Below are positions 5,435 through 7,138 of a stretch of DNA of 7,138 nt, in pieces. The stretch covers positions 1 through 7,138 of the forward strand of contig CAIWVT010000079.1 of the NCBI GenBank assembly GCA_903916135.1, in the 5' to 3' direction. Every line of letters starts with the position of its first letter. Positions within the stretch are counted from its first letter, which is position 1. The stretch comes from an uncultured bacterium. Its GTDB lineage: Bacteria > Bacteroidota > Bacteroidia > Bacteroidales > CAIWKO01. The notes below the pieces were generated by a model. It did not search any database, was not told where the DNA came from, and saw only the letters and a list, made by a program, of their open reading frames with translations. Made by a program: the position numbers and the translations under genes.

Positions 5435-7138
5435 TTATCTATATAATGTTACAGCACCAATATAGCGGTGCATCCCACCAAATAAATCTTTTACGGTCGC
5501 AATCCATGTGTAGATGTCTTGTTTACATTCTGTGGTTCCGTTGGCACTATTTCCATTCCAGCCAACAGATAATTCGGTACTTTCAAAAACTTGTTCTCCC
5601 CATCGGTTAAATATTAGCAAATTATAGCCATCTGGAGCGATGTTTGTGCCACGAGGAATGAAAATGCTGTTATTTCCGTCCCCATTAGGAGTAAAGGCGT
5701 TTGGTGCATAGAAAGTGAAATAATCATTTACAATAATTTCCTTAGAAACAGAGTCGCGGCAGCCGTGAGCATTTTCAACATAGAGCCAAATGGTGTAGGT
5801 TCCATGTTTGTGATAGAGATGGAAAGGGTTGGCATCGGTGGAATGGTTGAATGTGCCGGAGGACGGTTCGCCGAAATCCCAATACCAAGAAATTGCATCC
5901 CATGACTGATCGAAACAACGGACAATCGGGTCGTCAATGCTCATAACCAGCTTATCGGTTTGGAAGGATGCGTTTGGACTGTCATAGATCGAAATCAACA
6001 TGGGGTAGGTTACGGTAGTTGAACAGCCGAATTGATTGGTGATGGTCAGAGTTACATCATAAATACCCATTTCGCTATAGAAATGGGTTGGGTTCTGTTG
6101 AGTTGAGAAGTTATTTGCACCGGATTGTGGGTCGCCAAAATCCCAATGGTAGGTGTTATTTTCAGGAGTGTTTTGATCGGCGAAAGATGAGTATAAATTG
6201 GTGCACCCTGAGATATTTTGAGCACTTATGATTGGTACAGGTAGGGGCAGGACGTTAATTTTTATGGTGTCAATTGCTGGAAGGGAGTTGCAAGCATCTG
6301 AGACAGTTACAATGTAGGTTGTTGTTACTGTAGGCGAGACTGAAATGGGAGGTACTAAATTACCAAGCCCGTTGTTCCATGTATAATTATAGGGCATTAC
6401 GCCACCCAAAACAATGACATCCAAAGAAATTGATGCTCCAGTGCAAATAGAGTTGGATCCTGTTAGGATACTTGTTATTGGAGAGTTAACATATAGCCAA
6501 ATTGTAAAAGTATCTGAAATGCAACTATTGGCATCTGTTACGAAGATCGTATAATCAGTGGTGTCCATGACCACAACAGTGTGGGAGCTGGTGTCACCAA
6601 GTCCACGGCTCCAATGATAGGCGAAAGGCGCAGTGCCACCAGAGACGTTTACGCCGATAGTAGTGCTGTTGCCTTGACAAATAGTAGCATTGCCATACGG
6701 AGTGATGATTAATTGAGGGGGTTGCGTAATCGTGATTGAATTCGTTGAGGTGCATAAGTTGGAATCGGTGATGGTTACAGTATAAGTTCCGGCAATTAAT
6801 CCTGTGATGGTGGATGTTGTTGCAGCATTTGACCAGAGATAGGAATATTGTGGTGTTCCTCCCAAGGCAGAGATAGTGGCAGCACCGTTATTTCCGTCAA
6901 AGCATAAGACATTGGTTGCAGATGAAATTGTGGAGGCTAATAAAGTTGGTTGCGTAATCGTGATTGAATTAGTGGATGTACACGCGTTGGAATCGGTGAT
7001 GGTGATGGTATAAGTTCCGGCAATTAATCCTGTGATGGTGGATGTTGTTGCAGCATTTGACCATAGATATGAATATTGTGGTGTTCCACCGGATACAGAG
7101 ATGGTGGCAGCACCGTTATTTCCGTCAAAGCATAAGAC
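5435..7138 (-). CDS. Type IX-secreted surface protein with SprB repeats, PKD domains and a type B sorting domain (C-terminal part)
   Basis: The frame is open from the right edge to the stop at 5435-5437: 567 residues without the N-terminus. A Leu (TTG) codon at 6863-6865 is not the start, because the frame continues upstream with the same repeat. In order: two SprB-type repeats (fragment residues 1-76 and 77-about 141), each with GGTPQYSYLWSN and GLIAGTYTVTITDSN; two Ig/PKD-like segments (about 150-220 and 224-298) with paired cysteines; two PKD domains (about 300-384 and 386-470) with WDFGD and WDFGE; and a C-terminal CHU_C/gliding-motility-type sorting domain (472-567) with FTPNGDGNN, IFNRWGEQVFE and GAVTLYR. 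The last marks export by the type IX system and attachment at the cell surface. The role is probably adhesion or surface structure; SprB itself serves gliding, but motility cannot be inferred from this fragment alone. No terminator is visible after the stop. Confidence 0.93.
   Translation of the reverse strand, partial: VLCFDGNNGAATISVSGGTPQYSYLWSNAATTSTITGLIAGTYTITITDSNACTSTNSITITQPTLLASTISSATNVLCFDGNNGAATISALGGTPQYSYLWSNAATTSTITGLIAGTYTVTITDSNLCTSTNSITITQPPQLIITPYGNATICQGNSTTIGVNVSGGTAPFAYHWSRGLGDTSSHTVVVMDTTDYTIFVTDANSCISDTFTIWLYVNSPITSILTGSNSICTGASISLDVIVLGGVMPYNYTWNNGLGNLVPPISVSPTVTTTYIVTVSDACNSLPAIDTIKINVLPLPVPIISAQNISGCTNLYSSFADQNTPENNTYHWDFGDPQSGANNFSTQQNPTHFYSEMGIYDVTLTITNQFGCSTTVTYPMLISIYDSPNASFQTDKLVMSIDDPIVRCFDQSWDAISWYWDFGEPSSGTFNHSTDANPFHLYHKHGTYTIWLYVENAHGCRDSVSKEIIVNDYFTFYAPNAFTPNGDGNNSIFIPRGTNIAPDGYNLLIFNRWGEQVFESTELSVGWNGNSANGTTECKQDIYTWIATVKDLFGGMHRYIGAVTLYR
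6720..6910 (-). repeat. Tandem DNA repeat in surface-protein gene, second copy (alignable part)
   Basis: This stretch aligns to 6948-7138 at an offset of 228 bases (76 codons) with about 18 mismatches over 191 bases by eye. It includes a 55-base identical block (6781-6835). It encodes one SprB-type repeat. Similarity stops after the GATTACGCAACC end, where the protein passes into a different Ig-like segment. Confidence 0.85.
6948..7138 (-). repeat. Tandem DNA repeat in surface-protein gene, first visible copy
   Basis: Partner of 6720-6910. The 55-base identical block is at 7009-7063. Together with the linker at 6911-6947 it forms one full 228-base unit. More copies may lie beyond the right edge, since the window ends in phase with the repeat boundary. 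Confidence 0.85.

Noticed and set aside
6863..6865. TTG as the start of the surface protein
   Set aside because: The frame stays open upstream to the window edge and encodes another copy of the same repeat, so this is an internal Leu codon.

Overview
The window reads as chromosomal DNA from a member of the Bacteroidota. Four things point there. There are -7 boxes of the form TAnnTTTG in front of several genes, once with a TTTG box 19 bases upstream. No start shows a Shine-Dalgarno sequence; the leaders are A-rich instead. A large surface protein carries SprB-type repeats, PKD domains and a type B (gliding-motility-associated) C-terminal sorting domain of the type IX secretion system. The left intergenic region is packed with short repeats of a kind common in this phylum. 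I cannot place it below phylum. Most of the gene content is ordinary housekeeping, and I do not see a convincing new multi-gene system.

Layout from left to right. Positions 1-540 hold no credible gene but a mosaic of repeats: a hairpin element at the left edge, two tandem copies of a 15-base palindrome, a GC-rich structured element made of two related halves around a 7-bp hairpin, and three kinds of short-period repeat. Positions 541-2661 (minus strand) encode a complete P1B-type heavy-metal ATPase, most like CopA, with an unusual Asp in its last membrane helix. A short divergent promoter region separates it from a dGTPase-like HD-domain nucleotide hydrolase (2791-4020, plus). Then come a 232-residue protein I do not recognise (4088-4786), a tRNA-Glu(UUC) gene (4874-4947) and rpsT for ribosomal protein S20 (4966-5220), closed by a strong intrinsic terminator (5241-5272). 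Positions 5435-7138 (minus) are the C-terminal 567 residues of the secreted surface protein, whose N-terminus lies beyond the right edge.

The genes look like separate transcription units, not one pathway. The ATPase would export copper or a related soft metal. The HD protein would control dNTP pools. tRNA-Glu and rpsT are best read as one transcript of the translation machinery from a near-ideal promoter at 4815-4845. The surface protein is probably an adhesin or cell-surface structural protein delivered by the type IX system. It converges on rpsT but shows no terminator of its own. The right edge falls inside a near-identical 228-bp tandem repeat of this gene, which may be why the available sequence stops there.
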